This document shows positions 55,801 to 63,239 of a stretch of 64,000 nt of DNA, one piece after another. Made by a program: the position numbers and the translations under genes. Under the pieces are notes generated by a model. The model was not told the DNA's origin and searched no databases. It saw only the letters and a list, made by a program, of their open reading frames with translations. Position 1 is the first letter of the stretch, and each line of letters begins with the position of its first letter. The DNA is from Exiguobacterium aurantiacum DSM 6208 (lineage in GTDB: Bacteria; Bacillota; Bacilli; Exiguobacteriales; Exiguobacteriaceae). The stretch covers positions 2,175,001 to 2,239,000 of the forward strand of contig NZ_JNIQ01000001.1 of assembly GCF_000702585.1 (NCBI RefSeq), written 5' to 3'.

Positions 55801-56413
55801 GCGGTTCGACCCGGTCGGCCAGCTCATACAAAATGTCGTCGACTCGGGATAAGTTCAATTCTGTATCTTGGAGCTTGCGTTCGGCTTGCTTTTTACGTTG
55901 CCGATACTTCAAGACGCCTGCCGCTTCTTCGATGACAGCACGGCGATCTTCCGGTTTCCCGGAGATGACTTGTTCGACGCGGCCTTGTCCGATAATCGCG
56001 AACGCGTCGCGGGACAGACCCGTATCCATGAACAAATCGATAACATCTTTTAACCGGCATGGTTTTTTGTTCATGAAATAGTCGCTATCGCCGCTGCGTG
56101 ACACGCGTCGGGTCACGCTCACTTCTTCATACGGCAGCCGTAAATGCGCATCCGTGTTATCGAGGACGAGCGTCACTTCGGCTACGTTCCGATGGTTCTC
56201 GCCTTCACTGCCGGCAAAGATGACATCTTCCATTTTGGCGCCTCGGAGCGATTTGGCCGACTGCTCACCGAGCACCCAGCGCACCGCATCCGATATATTT
56301 GATTTTCCGCTACCGTTCGGCCCAACCACGGCGGTGACACCGGGGCGGAAATCTAGTTCAATCCGCTTGGCAAACGATTTAAAGCCAGCGAGTTCGATTC
56401 GTTTTAAGTGCAT
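52856..56413 (-). CDS. smc: Chromosome condensation ATPase SMC
   Basis: Long coiled-coil ATPase that organises and separates chromosomes with ScpA and ScpB. It is about 1,185 residues from the ATG at 56413 (MHLKRIELAGFKSFAKRI); ATG 56422 is possible. Walker A is GPNGSGKSNISDAVRW, coiled coils flank a hinge at about 500-650 (with GGSMTGGSRK at its end), and the C-terminal head has LSGGERALTAIALL and VLDEVEAALDEAN. In Bacillus it directly follows rnc; here an opposite-strand gene separates them. Confidence 0.98.
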   Translation of the reverse strand: MHLKRIELAGFKSFAKRIELDFRPGVTAVVGPNGSGKSNISDAVRWVLGEQSAKSLRGAKMEDVIFAGSEGENHRNVAEVTLVLDNTDAHLRLPYEEVSVTRRVSRSGDSDYFMNKKPCRLKDVIDLFMDTGLSRDAFAIIGQGRVEQVISGKPEDRRAVIEEAAGVLKYRQRKKQAERKLQDTELNLSRVDDILYELADRVEPLREQAALAREYQVAKARHDELETGILGAEIAELGENLAASRTGLETATGEKARQNTVLEAIVGERTELETTLVNKREELEALHQQERTQATELERLVGEINLAKAREEHGAETKERLERQQEESSGELEQLDARLQAARTDLASKRAALETVESARSELDKKLEAASRDFDAEIDSLQSEAFELATTRATLTNQQKREERDIEQAKEATERLLRENKDRLDVRSEQTEALDSERARLDASRATWQQLLEREDELTAEAATLRDKLTRAEQSYHDLDRRRQKTEDRIDMLERMKQSYEGYFHAVKFVLKDRGPGVLGAVAELIQVLPTYEAAIETALGQTQQHIVVTDESVGRREIDKLRRASAGRATFVPMTTVKERFVPSEVVHRLEAMDGFIGVASDLVSTEATYEKLKRSLLGAVIVAKTLEVANRIAQTTGYRYRIVTLDGDIVNVGGSMTGGSRKQGVALFTQSRELDDLKQGLTQGLAMLHEQQLRVTEYTEALGRLETELQTLRAEKRNNETALREREAAYRELERVSQDAKAQLELFDHEMNRYTKTIESSTAELARLAEEIATTSTKEKALRKELESLRVEQARGAETTDELRETLRQNELDRQRHTLEVERVEAEAERLEDERLKLVTRLGQIEAELGRLASGKVISSAELRVSHEAATMQMETLKRQLDKETIGLKAQEESHRILRQREQQASDLLRRLDAEVRKAETMLNELELKRQWKLDALEERGLVFELLPALDLPLDEAREEFKLLVRQIEEIGPVNVNAIEEFDIVNERFTFLSEQRDDLVSAKEDLYEIISEMDREVTRLFNETYTSVRNHFKQTFKELFGGGEADLKLTDDGDLLNTGIDIVAKPPGKKLQTLSLLSGGERALTAIALLFAILKTRPVPFCVLDEVEAALDEANVHRFGEYVRTLSIDTQFVIITHRKGTMEAADMLYGVTMQQNGVSEVLSVELAEAKRVVETEQEMEELT

Positions 56414-56450
56414 CGTGACCATCCTATCCTCAGTAAGCATTCATTCGTTT

Positions 56451-56477
56451 ATTTTACCACAGTTGACAGTTCGTCAA
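56451..56477 (-). promoter_or_regulatory. Possible smc-ftsY promoter, overlapping a plus-strand promoter
   Basis: TTGACG (56472-56477) and TAAAAT (56451-56456) on the minus strand have a 15- to 16-base spacer, slightly short. A plus-strand TTGACA (56463-56468) lies within the same 27 bases and could serve the DUF1128 gene, though no well-spaced -10 follows it. The divergent signals overlap, so the two directions may compete. Confidence 0.45.
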
Positions 56478-56528
56478 AATGCTAGAATCATGCTATTCTT
56501 AAAAGAACTGTAGAAAGGGGTACGACAC

Positions 56529-56723
56529 ATGACGAACGAACAAATGATCGAGGAAATTCTCGACAAAATGAACATCATCAATCGCGGCGCCATCAAAGCC
56601 GAAGAATATAACCGCGCCGACGCCACCGCCGTGAAAGAGATTTATGACTACGTGATGAACCGATCATCATTGTCGATTTCTGAAGTCGACGGCATCGTCG
56701 AAGAACTCGGACAATTGACGTAA
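56529..56723 (+). CDS. DUF1128 family small protein
   Basis: The only plus-strand gene of the window, 64 residues, with AAAGGGG eight bases before its ATG. The sequence (AEEYNRADATAVKEIYDYVM, LSISEVDGIVEELGQL) resembles the DUF1128 family (YfkK in Bacillus), small helical proteins of unknown role. No membrane segment or signal peptide is seen. It sits between rnc and smc, which are adjacent in Bacillus, and shares a two-way terminator with rnc. Confidence 0.85.
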   Translation: MTNEQMIEEILDKMNIINRGAIKAEEYNRADATAVKEIYDYVMNRSSLSISEVDGIVEELGQLT

Positions 56724-56724
56724 C

Positions 56725-56760
56725 GAAAAAGAGTGGACCAACTTCGGTCCACTCTTTTTT
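56725..56760. terminator. Bidirectional terminator between the DUF1128 gene and rnc
   Basis: AAAAAGAGTGGACC and its complement GGTCCACTCTTTTTT (56726-56739 and 56746-56760, 6-base loop) give a T tract on both strands. It serves the plus-strand gene ending at 56723 and rnc ending at 56759. Confidence 0.92.
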
Positions 56761-57538
56761 ATAGGTCGGCGTAGCGACGGTTGAACTCGATCAACGCCTC
56801 TTTCGCCGCGATTTGCTCGGCTTCTTTCTTCGAACGTCCGATCCCTTCCCCGACGATATCGTCCGACAGACGGGCGTGAGCGACGAACTCCCGGCTATGG
56901 GCCGGACCTCGCTCTTCGATGATCGTGTACGCCACCGGGCCAAGCCCTTCTCGTTGCACGCTCTCTTGGAGCTGACTCTTATAGTCTGTCTGCTCTTCAA
57001 ACACACCGGCCAAGACTTTCGGAAAAACCGCTTCGGCGAGGAACTGTTCGACTGGTTCGATCCCTTGGTCGAGATAGAGCGCCCCGATGTACGATTCAAA
57101 CACATCAGCGAGCAAGGCCGGGCGCTTGCGTCCCCCGGTCAACTCTTCTCCTTTTCCAAGCAAGATGAACTCAGAGAAAGCGTAAGCTTCTGCAAAGTTC
57201 ACGAGCGAAGGCTCACAAACGATGGCCGCCCGTAACTTCGTTAATTCCCCCTCGGAGCGCTCCGGATACGTCTCATACAAGAAGCGGGACACTGTCAACT
57301 CGAGCACCGCATCTCCTAGAAACTCTAACCGCTCGTTGTCTTTTTTCAGACCGCGTTGTTCATTGACGTAAGAAGAATGCGTGAACGCCTGCATCAACAG
57401 TTCTTTGTTCGTAAACTGTACAGCGAGTCGTTCTTCGAGTCCCGTGAACTGTTCGATGATTCGGGCCCGTTCCAATTCATTTCGTCGACGGCGTTGCGCC
57501 GATCCTTGACGGTCAAACCGTCGTTTATCCTTTGTCAT
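56759..57538 (-). CDS. rnc: Ribonuclease III
   Basis: Cuts double-stranded RNA in rRNA and mRNA maturation. It is 259 residues from the ATG at 57538, with GGAGGG four bases upstream; an upstream TTG overlaps that ribosome site. The catalytic signature [16 protein letters not shown] lies near residue 70, with [13 protein letters not shown] further on, and the C-terminal double-stranded RNA-binding domain ([16 protein letters not shown]) closes the protein. It follows acpP, and a strong hairpin precedes its ribosome site. Confidence 0.97.
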   Translation of the reverse strand: MTKDKRRFDRQGSAQRRRRNELERARIIEQFTGLEERLAVQFTNKELLMQAFTHSSYVNEQRGLKKDNERLEFLGDAVLELTVSRFLYETYPERSEGELTKLRAAIVCEPSLVNFAEAYAFSEFILLGKGEELTGGRKRPALLADVFESYIGALYLDQGIEPVEQFLAEAVFPKVLAGVFEEQTDYKSQLQESVQREGLGPVAYTIIEERGPAHSREFVAHARLSDDIVGEGIGRSKKEAEQIAAKEALIEFNRRYADL

Positions 57539-57561
57539 AGTTCCCTCCAAATAGAAGCATG

Positions 57562-57586
57562 CCCACCGCTCAAAACGAGCGGTGGG
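57562..57586 (-). other. Strong hairpin in the acpP-rnc gap
   Basis: A perfect 10-bp stem CCCACCGCTC with GAGCGGTGGG and a 5-base loop lies 24 bases before the rnc start and 9 bases after acpP. The bases after it (CATGCTTCTATTT on the minus strand) are not a proper T run, so it may be a weak acpP terminator, a processing site or an rnc leader structure. Confidence 0.65.
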
Positions 57587-57594
57587 AAGCTGGA

Positions 57595-57834
57595 TTACAA
57601 TTTAGTTTCGATGTATGCGACAACGTCGCCAACTGTCGCGAGTTTCTCTGCATCTTCGTCTTCGATCGTGATGTCGAACTTGTCTTCGAGGTCCATGACC
57701 ATTTCCATCACTTCGAGCGAGTCAGCGCCGAGGTCGTCTTTGAATGATTTGTCGGCTGTGATTTCAGATACGTCTTTCCCGAGCTTTTCTGCCACTGCTG
57801 CTTGTACGTCTACTAAAATTTGTTCTTTTGTCAT
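57595..57834 (-). CDS. acpP: Acyl carrier protein
   Basis: Carries acyl chains on a 4'-phosphopantetheine during fatty acid synthesis. It is 79 residues, very acidic, with the attachment Ser39 in [13 protein letters not shown]. It follows fabG by 58 bases and has its own promoter in addition to the fapR operon promoter. Confidence 0.98.
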   Translation of the reverse strand: MTKEQILVDVQAAVAEKLGKDVSEITADKSFKDDLGADSLEVMEMVMDLEDKFDITIEDEDAEKLATVGDVVAYIETKL

Positions 57835-57855
57835 GATTAAATCCCTCCAGATTAA

Positions 57856-57884
57856 AGTATATAAAATGTGTTGTGATTGGTAAA
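57856..57884 (-). promoter_or_regulatory. Possible acpP promoter
   Basis: TTTACC (57879-57884), 17-base spacer, TATACT (57856-57861) on the minus strand, 22 bases before the acpP start. It would allow the high acpP level needed beyond the operon promoter. Confidence 0.6.
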
Positions 57885-57892
57885 GTTCTGTT

Positions 57893-58633
57893 TTACGCCA
57901 TCGTCATGCCGCCGTCGACGGCGATCGTCTGCCCGGTGACATACGCGGCTTGATCGGAAGCAAGGAATGAGACGAGGTTGGCCACGTCTTCGACTTGTCC
58001 GAAACGGTTGAACGGAATTTGTCCGAGCGTCGCTTCCCGCTGTGCTTCCGTGAGCGCATCGGTCATATCGGTCTGGATGAAGCCCGGACAAACGGCGTTC
58101 ACGGTGACGTGACGACCCGCGAGCTCGCGCGCCACCGATTTCGTCAAGCCGATGAGGCCTGCTTTCGCCGCCGCATAGTTCGCTTGGCCCGCGTTCCCCG
58201 TGATCCCGACGACCGAGGCGATGTTGATGATGCGTCCTGACGTCGACTTGAGGAGCGGTCGCGTCACGGCCTGTGACGTCAAAAACGCACCTTTCAAGTT
58301 CGTCGATAAAACGGCATCAAAATCATTCTCTTTCATCCGCATGAGCAGGCCGTCACGTGTGATGCCGGCGTTGTTCACGAGACAATCGACGCGACCGAAC
58401 GTGTCGAGCGCCGCCTTGACGAGTGTCTTCACGTCTTCGGCGTTCGAGACGTCAGCTTGGACGGCAATAGCTTCTCCGCCCGCTTCTTCGATCGCGGTGA
58501 CGACCGCGTTCGCTTTCTCAACACTACCCGAGTAATTTACGACGACCCGAAAGCCGTCTTCCCCTAAACGCTTCGCGATGGCGGCCCCGATCCCGCGGGA
58601 CGCGCCGGTCACGATTGCAACATGGTCATGCAC
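57893..58633 (-). CDS. fabG: 3-oxoacyl-ACP reductase
   Basis: NADPH-dependent reductase of the fatty acid elongation cycle. It is 246 residues of the short-chain dehydrogenase fold: [12 protein letters not shown] for the cofactor, [14 protein letters not shown], and the Ser-Tyr-Lys site in [10 protein letters not shown] and [11 protein letters not shown]. The start is GTG at 58633 with AGGAGG eight bases upstream, overlapping the fabD stop by 8 bases. Confidence 0.97.
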   Translation of the reverse strand: MHDHVAIVTGASRGIGAAIAKRLGEDGFRVVVNYSGSVEKANAVVTAIEEAGGEAIAVQADVSNAEDVKTLVKAALDTFGRVDCLVNNAGITRDGLLMRMKENDFDAVLSTNLKGAFLTSQAVTRPLLKSTSGRIINIASVVGITGNAGQANYAAAKAGLIGLTKSVARELAGRHVTVNAVCPGFIQTDMTDALTEAQREATLGQIPFNRFGQVEDVANLVSFLASDQAAYVTGQTIAVDGGMTMA

Positions 58634-59546
58634 GAACTTCTCCTCCTAACGATGCCACTTCTTCTAACGTCGTCGCTTGCTTGATCGTCACATTCTTGTC
58701 GATCCGCTTGATCAGACCCGAAAGCGGTGACGCCGGGCCGAACTCGATGAACGTATCGACACCTGCGTCGATCGCTTTGCGGACGCAATACTCGAAACGG
58801 ACAGACGCATACAGCTGCTCGGTAAGGAGCGCTTTCAGCTTGTCCGGGTCCGTGTGCACGTCGGCATCGACGTTCGAGATGATCCCGACCGAGGCCGGTT
58901 TGAACGGTGACGAGGCAAGCACGTCTTTGAACCGCGTCGCAGCCGGCATCATGTACGAGCTATGGAACGGTCCCGACACGTCGAGCGGTAACACACGCTT
59001 CGCGCCGGCTTGTTTCAATTCCGTCTCCGCCTGTTTGACGGCATCGACATGTCCCGAGATGACGAATTGGCCCGGACAGTTATAGTTGGCGATTTGTACA
59101 AGGTTACCGCTAGCACTGATTTTCTCTGTCACATGGAACGCTTCAGCGACATCGGTCATCCCGATGACCGCCGCCATCGTTCCGTCTTTCACCTCTGACA
59201 TGAGTTTACCGCGCTCACGGACGAGCACGCTCGCTTCTTCGAGGTCGATGACGCCCGCGATGACGAGTGCCGCATACTCCCCGACGCTATGCCCGATGAC
59301 GACGTCCGGTGTCGCACCCGTCTCACCGTAAGCGAGAGCGAGCGACGCCGCATGCGCCACGATGGCAGGTTGCGCCACTTCCGTCTGTTGCAAGTCTTCT
59401 TTCGACCCGGCCGCCATCACGTCGAGTAAATCAAACCCGAGGCGACGACCGATCGTTTGTAGCGTTTCAGGATTGTTTAAGAACGTTTGGCCCATGCCGA
59501 CGGCTTGTGACCCTTGTCCTGGAAATACCCATGCTGTCTTCCCCAT
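58626..59546 (-). CDS. fabD: Malonyl-CoA:ACP transacylase
   Basis: Loads malonyl groups on ACP. It is 306 residues with the N-terminal [13 protein letters not shown], the nucleophile motif [10 protein letters not shown] and the catalytic His region [14 protein letters not shown]. It lies 18 bases after plsX and overlaps fabG by 8. Confidence 0.97.
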   Translation of the reverse strand: MGKTAWVFPGQGSQAVGMGQTFLNNPETLQTIGRRLGFDLLDVMAAGSKEDLQQTEVAQPAIVAHAASLALAYGETGATPDVVIGHSVGEYAALVIAGVIDLEEASVLVRERGKLMSEVKDGTMAAVIGMTDVAEAFHVTEKISASGNLVQIANYNCPGQFVISGHVDAVKQAETELKQAGAKRVLPLDVSGPFHSSYMMPAATRFKDVLASSPFKPASVGIISNVDADVHTDPDKLKALLTEQLYASVRFEYCVRKAIDAGVDTFIEFGPASPLSGLIKRIDKNVTIKQATTLEEVASLGGEVRA

Positions 59547-59564
59547 GTACTCACCTTCTTTACG

Positions 59565-60557
59565 TTAGTCTGTCGTTTCTTTCGCTTGCTTGATTTTCGT
59601 GACGACGTCATGCTCGACCATGATTTTCGCTTGTTTGAGCGCGCTCATGATGGCAAGGGCGTCACTTGACCCGTGTGCTTTAATGACAGGGGCGTTAATG
59701 CCGAACAGGCCGGCCCCGCCATGTTCACGGTAATCTAATGTTTGTTTTAATTTCTGTAACTTTGGCTTTAAGACGAGAGCGGCAAGCTTCGAGACAAGGT
59801 CACTCGTGAACTGTTCTTTCAACATTTTCATGAGCATCGAGGATGAGCCCTCGACCCCTTTCAACAAGATGTTACCGGCGAACCCTTCGGTCACGATGAC
59901 ATCGACATCTCCTGACATCGCCTCACGGGCCTCGACGTTGCCGACGAAGTGGACCGGTGCCTGTTCAAGGAGGGGGAACGCTTCTTTTGTTAGCGCATTT
60001 CCTTTTCCTGCCTCGGTCCCGATGTTGAGAAGCGCCACACGCGGTCGTTTGACGCCGCGAACATGCTCCGCATAGAGTGAGCCCATGATCGCATAGTCGA
60101 CCAAATGTTCAGCCTTCGCGTCAGGATTCGCCCCGACGTCTAAGACGACGACACCGCTACCCGTATATGTAGGGAACGTTGGCGAAAGTGCTGGCCGCTC
60201 GATTCCAGGAATCCGACCGATGACGAACAACGAGACCGCCATGAGCGCCCCGGTGTTCCCGGCCGACACGAGCGCGTCAGCCTTCCCGTCTTTGACGAGC
60301 TGGGCCGCCACGACGAGCGAGCTGTCCTTTTTACGGCGTACCGCCCGGACCGGCTCGTCTTCCCCGGTGATGATTTCACTCGCCGGGACGATCGTGATCC
60401 GCGGATCGGTCAGTCCGTAAGAGGCAAGTTTCACCGCGTCCCCGACTAAAAATAATTCCATCTGGTCGTTCGGGAAGCGGTCGACGAATTGCTTGACACC
60501 TTCCACGATCGCTTTCGGGGCATGATCCCCACCCATTGCATCGATTGCTAACTTCAT
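59565..60557 (-). CDS. plsX: Acyl-ACP:phosphate acyltransferase PlsX
   Basis: Makes acyl-phosphate from acyl-ACP, the first step of glycerolipid synthesis in Gram-positives. It is 330 residues: [18 protein letters not shown], then [18 protein letters not shown] and [16 protein letters not shown]. Its ATG overlaps the fapR stop by 4 bases, so repressor and enzyme are translationally coupled. Confidence 0.97.
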   Translation of the reverse strand: MKLAIDAMGGDHAPKAIVEGVKQFVDRFPNDQMELFLVGDAVKLASYGLTDPRITIVPASEIITGEDEPVRAVRRKKDSSLVVAAQLVKDGKADALVSAGNTGALMAVSLFVIGRIPGIERPALSPTFPTYTGSGVVVLDVGANPDAKAEHLVDYAIMGSLYAEHVRGVKRPRVALLNIGTEAGKGNALTKEAFPLLEQAPVHFVGNVEAREAMSGDVDVIVTEGFAGNILLKGVEGSSSMLMKMLKEQFTSDLVSKLAALVLKPKLQKLKQTLDYREHGGAGLFGINAPVIKAHGSSDALAIMSALKQAKIMVEHDVVTKIKQAKETTD

Positions 60558-61123
60558 GCTTGTTCCTCCTCACCGCGACGATAAATCGTAAAGTCTCCGC
60601 TAAAGACACACTCATCGCCGACATAACTATCCACTGTGACGTCTGTCCGTCCGTCCCGACGCAGTTTGATCACACGAGCCTTGGCAACGACTCGCTCACC
60701 GAGATGGACTTGGCGACTGAAGCGGATTTCCGCTTTAGTGGTCAACGCCAATTCATCATTGATGAGCGCCACCGCTAACGAGTTGGCCTGGGCGAACAAT
60801 ACGTGCCCACGGGCGATTTCGTTGCGGCTAAAGACGTGTTCTCTCTCAATGTCGAGAACCGAGATGGCCGATTCGTCGAGTTTCAAGTCAATCATATCAC
60901 CGATGACCTCGCTCATCGCGAGCGACTTCACTTCATCAAGGTGCTCTGAAGCAACATGCTTGATCCGTTCTCTCACCTCTGGAATTTTGAGCTCCATCCG
61001 ATCAAGTCGAATCGTTTGAATGCTGACGGCGAACTGTTTCGACAGCTCGTCATCTTTAATGAACGGGTTTTGTTCAATCGTTTCTTGCAGCAAACGTTGC
61101 CGCTCTTTCTTAGGTACCCGCAT
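60554..61123 (-). CDS. fapR: Malonyl-CoA-sensing repressor FapR
   Basis: Represses fatty acid and phospholipid genes unless malonyl-CoA binds. It is 189 residues with an N-terminal DeoR-like helix-turn-helix ([20 protein letters not shown], about 22-42), a linker helix and a C-terminal hot-dog fold ([21 protein letters not shown] region; landmark [16 protein letters not shown]). It is first in fapR-plsX-fabD-fabG-acpP and has a FapR operator over its own transcription start. Confidence 0.97.
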   Translation of the reverse strand: MRVPKKERQRLLQETIEQNPFIKDDELSKQFAVSIQTIRLDRMELKIPEVRERIKHVASEHLDEVKSLAMSEVIGDMIDLKLDESAISVLDIEREHVFSRNEIARGHVLFAQANSLAVALINDELALTTKAEIRFSRQVHLGERVVAKARVIKLRRDGRTDVTVDSYVGDECVFSGDFTIYRRGEEEQA

Positions 61124-61155
61124 TCAGTTCCCTCCTAAACTCTATGCTAAAGAAC

Positions 61156-61172
61156 TTAATACCTGGTACTAA
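61156..61172 (-). promoter_or_regulatory. FapR operator
   Basis: TTAGTACCAGGTATTAA on the minus strand is a 17-base near-palindrome of the type bound by FapR in Bacillus (TTAGTACC-type half sites). It lies just downstream of the -10, over the expected transcription start of fapR, the usual place for repression. Confidence 0.85.
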
Positions 61173-61176
61173 TAGT

Positions 61177-61205
61177 AGTATATATTCTTTAGATTTTATT
61201 TTCAA
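61177..61205 (-). promoter_or_regulatory. Sigma-A promoter of the fapR operon
   Basis: TTGAAA (61200-61205), 17-base spacer, TATACT (61177-61182) on the minus strand, starting 4 bases beyond the recG stop. It drives fapR-plsX-fabD-fabG and probably acpP. Confidence 0.87.
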
Positions 61206-61208
61206 CCG

Positions 61209-63239
61209 TTATTCTAACCTTTCCCCGACGAGCAAGTCGAGCCGCTTCAAATAGTGACGAAGCGGCGCGTATGCCTCGTCATGCCAAAACGTCTCACTGC
61301 CGAGCAACCGGACGGCGTCTTGCATCGCCACTTCCATCACTTTTAAATCGAGCACCGGGTCGGCGACACGGAAACTCGGCAGCCCGCTTTGGGCCGTACC
61401 GAAGAAATCACCGGCCCCGCGGAGCTCAAGGTCTTTCTCAGCCAAGACAAAGCCATCGTTCGTCTCCGTCATCGTCTTCAAGCGCAACTTACCGACGTCC
61501 GACTTCGGGTCCCCGACTAACAGGCAATAAGACTGATGCGCACCACGCCCGACCCGTCCTCTTAATTGGTGCAATTGGGCGAGCCCGAACCGCTCGGCGT
61601 CATGAATGATGATGAGCGAGGCGTTCGGCACGTTCACTCCGACCTCGACGACCGTCGTCGAGACGAGGATTTGTAGCGCGTTCTCTGAGAACGACTTCAT
61701 GACCTCGTCTTTTTCGGCACTTGATAGCTTCCCGTGCATGAGACCGACCGCATACTGTCGGAAGCGTTCATTTAATAATTCATACAAAGCGGTCGCATTT
61801 TCCACCTCGAGCGTATCTGACTCCTCGATGAGCGGCGCGATGACGTACGCCTGGCGACCGAGCGCAAGTTCGCGCTCGACCATCGCGTGGACACGGTCGA
61901 TTTGGTCAGGCTTCGCCCAGTACGTCTCGATCGGCTTGCGTCCGGCCGGCATCTCATCGATCGTCGACACATCCATTTCCCCGAACGCGCTAATGGCGAG
62001 CGTGCGGGGGATCGGTGTCGCCGTCATATAAAGGACGTCGGCGAGGTCCGCCTTGTCACGAAGCATCTTCCGTTGTTCGACCCCGAACCGGTGCTGTTCA
62101 TCGGTGATGGCCAAGTGCAGGCTTGAAAATTCGACCGGTCCTTGGATCAGGGCGTGTGTACCGACGATGATGTCGACGTCCCCCGCTTTGATGGCCGCGA
62201 GCAATTCCGTCCGCGCTTTTCCTTTCACCGAGCTCGTCAGCAACGCGACGCGCATGCCGTACGGCTCGAACAACGCTTGGAGCGAGGTGACGTGCTGTTC
62301 GGCCAAAATTTCCGTCGGGACCATCAGTGCCCCTTGGTAGCCGGCGCGTACTGTCGCATACAAGGCGATCGCGGCAACGACGGTCTTCCCGCTCCCGACA
62401 TCCCCTTGCAACAATCGGTTCATTCGTTCGGGCTTCTCTAAATCGTCGACAATCTCGCGAATGACTCTCGTTTGGGCCCCTGTGAGCGGAAAAGCGAGCC
62501 GTTTGACGAACTCGTTCAGTTGCTGTTTGTCGAGGCTGAGTGCTCGCCCTTTCCCCGAGCGCTCCATTTTGCGAAACGCCTGCAACTTCAGTTGATAAAG
62601 CAGACACTCCTCGTACACGTAGCTGCGGCGGGCTTGTTTATAAGCGTCGACCGATTCCGGGAAATGCATTCCTTTCAGCATCGACGCTCGGTCTTGCAAC
62701 CGATAACGTTCGCGGATCGATTCCGGTAACCGGTCATCAAACGTCGGCGTCTGGTCGAACGCGAGCTTGACGATACGGCTGAAGTTTTTTTGGGTCAGAC
62801 CGGACCGCAATGAATAAATCGGCTGCAACCCGTCCGACAGCTCTCCGAACTCGAGGTCGGTCGCGCTGATGGTCATCCGGTTCATATCCCATTTACCTTT
62901 GACCGTCACGGTCGAGCCGAGGGTGAGCTTGTCTTTGTAAAACGCCCGATTGAACATCGTCACGTGGACGACGTAGCGCTCTTCGAGCAACAGTCGGAAC
63001 TGCAGGCGATTTTTCCCTTTGCTGTAATAGCGGACGAGCGGCTCGGCCTGAACGGTCCCGCTCCATTTGACGAGGTCGCCATGGACGGCCGTCGTCACTG
63101 TCCCGCTATTATAATTCTCATAACGAAACGGGACGTGCTCTAGCACGTCCTCGATTCGTTCGAGACCCATCGCCTCTAATTTTTTGGCCATCTCCGGCCC
63201 GACCCCTTTGAGCGTCGTCAGCGACTCACTTTTCAACAT
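61209..63239 (-). CDS. recG: ATP-dependent DNA helicase RecG
   Basis: Helicase that remodels stalled forks and branched DNA. It is 676 residues with an N-terminal wedge/OB domain (about 55-160), Walker A LLQGDVGSGKTVVAAIA, the DEQH box (AITDEQHRFG) and the C-terminal motif VI QLRGRVGRGAHQS. It overlaps sdaAA by 14 bases, an arrangement conserved in Bacillus, and ends just before the fapR promoter. Confidence 0.97.
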   Translation of the reverse strand: MLKSESLTTLKGVGPEMAKKLEAMGLERIEDVLEHVPFRYENYNSGTVTTAVHGDLVKWSGTVQAEPLVRYYSKGKNRLQFRLLLEERYVVHVTMFNRAFYKDKLTLGSTVTVKGKWDMNRMTISATDLEFGELSDGLQPIYSLRSGLTQKNFSRIVKLAFDQTPTFDDRLPESIRERYRLQDRASMLKGMHFPESVDAYKQARRSYVYEECLLYQLKLQAFRKMERSGKGRALSLDKQQLNEFVKRLAFPLTGAQTRVIREIVDDLEKPERMNRLLQGDVGSGKTVVAAIALYATVRAGYQGALMVPTEILAEQHVTSLQALFEPYGMRVALLTSSVKGKARTELLAAIKAGDVDIIVGTHALIQGPVEFSSLHLAITDEQHRFGVEQRKMLRDKADLADVLYMTATPIPRTLAISAFGEMDVSTIDEMPAGRKPIETYWAKPDQIDRVHAMVERELALGRQAYVIAPLIEESDTLEVENATALYELLNERFRQYAVGLMHGKLSSAEKDEVMKSFSENALQILVSTTVVEVGVNVPNASLIIIHDAERFGLAQLHQLRGRVGRGAHQSYCLLVGDPKSDVGKLRLKTMTETNDGFVLAEKDLELRGAGDFFGTAQSGLPSFRVADPVLDLKVMEVAMQDAVRLLGSETFWHDEAYAPLRHYLKRLDLLVGERLE

